The notes below the pieces were generated by a model that saw only the letters and a list, made by a program, of their open reading frames with translations, was not told where the DNA came from and did no database searches. From Deltaproteobacteria bacterium (GTDB lineage: Bacteria; JAUYMQ01), in contig JAUYMQ010000285.1 in the NCBI GenBank assembly GCA_030698575.1, positions 1 to 7,239 on the forward strand: a stretch of 7,239 nucleotides of DNA, read 5' to 3'. Positions 5,534 through 7,239 of the stretch are shown here, one piece after another; the stretch's first letter is position 1, and each line of letters begins with the position of its first letter. A program made the translations under genes and the position numbers.

Positions 5534-7239
5534 ACGCCGCATCGACGGGCGCGCCCAATTTTCTGGAGACCGTCGCCGGCACGGCGCCCGCGCCCTACCG
5601 TTGCGCCCTCATCGGCCCGCCGAACGCCGGGAAGACGACGCTGTTTAATGCTTTCACCGGAGCCCGGGCGAAGGTGGCCAACTTCGCCGGCGTCACGGTC
5701 CAGCGACGCGTGGGGCGCCTGCGGGGTGAGCCCCGGGAAGTGAAGCTCATCGATCTTCCCGGCGCCTACAGCCTCGAGCCGGAAAGCCAGGCGGAGGCCG
5801 TTGTGCAGGAGGTCCTGTCAGGCACGCATCCGGGAGAAGCGAGGCCGGACGCCCTCCTCCTGGTGCTGGACGCGACGACCCTTCCCCGCAGCCTCGGCCT
5901 GGCGGCCGAGACCCTGCACCTCGGAATTCCGATGATCCTGGTGCTCACCATGATCGACGAGGTTCGCGCGCGAGGGCAGCGCATTGACGTGATGAAGCTC
6001 TCGGAGCTTCTGGGCATCCCGGTCCTGGGCGTGGTGGGCACGAAGGGCGTCGGGATGCTGCAGCTTCGCAGGGCCCTTGCCTTACCCGAGCGCTGGTGGC
6101 GGCCAAAGACCCTTCCGCCGGTTGCCGATCCGGTGGCGCGGTACGCCTGGGTCGACCAGGTCGTCGCGCAGGTCTGCACCAGCGCGGCCGGCATCGACGC
6201 GCGCACGGAACGGGCGGATCGGCTGCTTCTTCACCCGGTCTGGGGAGTACTGACCTTCGCGGTCGTCATGATCGCCCTCTTTCAGAGCATCTTCGTCCTT
6301 GCCGCGCCCGCCATGGACGCCATCGAGGCGGGCATCGGCTGGCTGGCATCGGTTTCGGCGCAGTTTCTTCCGGCGGGACTCATCCAGGATTTCTGGGTGA
6401 ATGGCGTGCTCGCAGGCGTCGGCTCGGTCGTCGTCTTCGTGCCGCAGATCGCCATCCTGTTCCTGCTGATTCATTTCCTGGAAGACGTGGGCTACATGTC
6501 GCGTGCGGCCTTTGTCGTCGATCGCGTCATGGGAGGCGTGGGCCTGCAGGGACGGAGCTTCGTCCCGCTGCTGTCGAGCTGCGCTTGCGCCGTGCCGGGG
6601 ATCCTCGCGGCGCGGACCATCCCATCGCACAAGGACCGGCTGGCGACCATCCTGGTGGCGCCCCTCATGACCTGCTCGGCGCGCCTTCCCGTCTACACGC
6701 TCATCATCGCCGCCTTCATCCCGGCCGAGCGCCTCTGGGGCTTCGCGGGCTTGCAGGGACTGGTAATGCTCGCGCTCTACCTGCTGGGCGCCCTTGCCGC
6801 ACTCGGCTCAGCCGCGCTGCTGAGCCGGACGTTGCTCCGGGGAACGCCCGCGCGCTTCTACATGGAGCTTCCCCCATACCGCCTTCCGTCGCCGAGGCTC
6901 CTCGCCCAGCAGGTGTGGGGAAGCGTGAAGGCATTCCTCGTTCGCGCAGGAACGGTCATCCTCGCGCTCTCGCTTCTCTTCTGGGTCCTGCTGAGCTTTC
7001 CGCGCGTGGAGGCCGCGCCCGGGATGAACACGCAGCAGACCGCTCAGGCGCAGATCGAGCAGAGCATGGCCGGACATATCGGCCGCGCCATCGAACCGAT
7101 CATCGCACCGCTGGGATACGACTGGCGCATTGGCGTGGGCCTGACAGCCAGTCTCGTGGCGCGCGAGGTGATCGTCTCGACGCTTGCGCAAATCTACGCG
7201 GTCGGGGATGAAAACTTCGAGGGGCTGCGCGCCGCGCTG
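5530..7239 (+). CDS. feoB: FeoB ferrous iron transporter, 3' end cut by window edge
   Basis: Inner-membrane Fe(II) transporter with a cytosolic G-domain; 570 residues are visible, so about 50-200 C-terminal residues lie beyond the window. G-motifs: G1 GPPNAGKTT (29-37), G2 threonine T56 in GVTV, G3 DLPG (75-78), G4 TMID (140-143), and GTKG (170-173) near the G5 position. The helical GDI-like linker follows (about 185-230). The first membrane helix starts near 237. The Gate core includes VPQIAILFLLIHFLEDVGYMSRA (304-326), SSCACAVPG (349-357) and CSARLPVYT (382-390); a second Gate block begins near AREVIVSTLA (544-553). Classical FeoB has GNPNxGKTT, NMxD and GCNVPA where this protein has GPPNAGKTT, TMID and ACAVPG, so it belongs to a variant clade. 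The start is ATG at 5530, overlapping the feoA stop (ATGA), with GGGAGA about 8 nt upstream, which suggests coupled translation. Confidence 0.96.
   Translation, partial: MNAASTGAPNFLETVAGTAPAPYRCALIGPPNAGKTTLFNAFTGARAKVANFAGVTVQRRVGRLRGEPREVKLIDLPGAYSLEPESQAEAVVQEVLSGTHPGEARPDALLLVLDATTLPRSLGLAAETLHLGIPMILVLTMIDEVRARGQRIDVMKLSELLGIPVLGVVGTKGVGMLQLRRALALPERWWRPKTLPPVADPVARYAWVDQVVAQVCTSAAGIDARTERADRLLLHPVWGVLTFAVVMIALFQSIFVLAAPAMDAIEAGIGWLASVSAQFLPAGLIQDFWVNGVLAGVGSVVVFVPQIAILFLLIHFLEDVGYMSRAAFVVDRVMGGVGLQGRSFVPLLSSCACAVPGILAARTIPSHKDRLATILVAPLMTCSARLPVYTLIIAAFIPAERLWGFAGLQGLVMLALYLLGALAALGSAALLSRTLLRGTPARFYMELPPYRLPSPRLLAQQVWGSVKAFLVRAGTVILALSLLFWVLLSFPRVEAAPGMNTQQTAQAQIEQSMAGHIGRAIEPIIAPLGYDWRIGVGLTASLVAREVIVSTLAQIYAVGDENFEGLRAAL

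Noticed and set aside
6096-7211. Plus-strand ORF (371 codons) in another frame of feoB
   Set aside because: The translation is Arg/Gly/Ala-rich with no recognisable motif, while the feoB frame over the same bases carries clear FeoB Gate motifs.
5530-7239. FeoB as a decayed pseudogene because of its changed G-motifs
   Set aside because: The frame is open for 570 codons, the P-loop Lys, DLPG and G4 Asp are present, the Gate motifs are intact and the feoA overlap is kept.

Overview
This is a GC-rich window with strong GC bias at third codon positions, so many long antisense ORFs are artefacts. It carries five confident protein-gene families in two divergent blocks. Gene content (CstA, an Fe(II)-specific FeoAB system behind a Fur-type operator, a cytosolic multidomain histidine kinase with stand-alone receiver proteins) suggests a free-living, probably Gram-negative soil or sediment bacterium of a high-GC lineage such as Myxococcota/Deltaproteobacteria, Acidobacteriota or a related candidate phylum. 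The sequence does not allow a firmer assignment. No rRNA, tRNA, mobile element, CRISPR or tandem repeat was seen.

Left block, minus strand, reading right to left: a soluble hybrid histidine kinase (REC, PAS-like, HisKA, HATPase_c, then a C-terminal domain that looks like a degenerate GGDEF fold; 4901 to 2793); two single-domain CheY-like response regulators (2768 to 2373 and 2309 to 1929), with gaps of 24 and 63 nt; then, after 223 nt, the carbon-starvation transporter cstA (1705 to beyond position 1). The cstA 3' end lies outside the window. The signalling genes look like one operon. None of the three receiver domains is attached to a DNA-binding or enzymatic output, so the output of the relay is not encoded in the window unless it is the kinase's own C-terminal domain.

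Right block, plus strand: feoA (5240-5533) and feoB (5530 to beyond 7239) overlap by ATGA and form a ferrous-iron uptake operon. Upstream is a good sigma70-type promoter (TTGACA, 17 nt, TATTAA) with a 19-bp Fur-box-like inverted repeat on the predicted transcription start. A weak FNR-like site lies further upstream. Together these suggest iron repression, possibly with anaerobic activation.

The 338-bp divergent region between the blocks also holds several inverted repeats on the kinase side. These could fold the kinase mRNA leader so that its ribosome-binding site and start codon are masked. This leader, the kinase's degenerate GGDEF-like tail, and the variant motifs of FeoB are the points most worth a second look. 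No wholly new system is evident.
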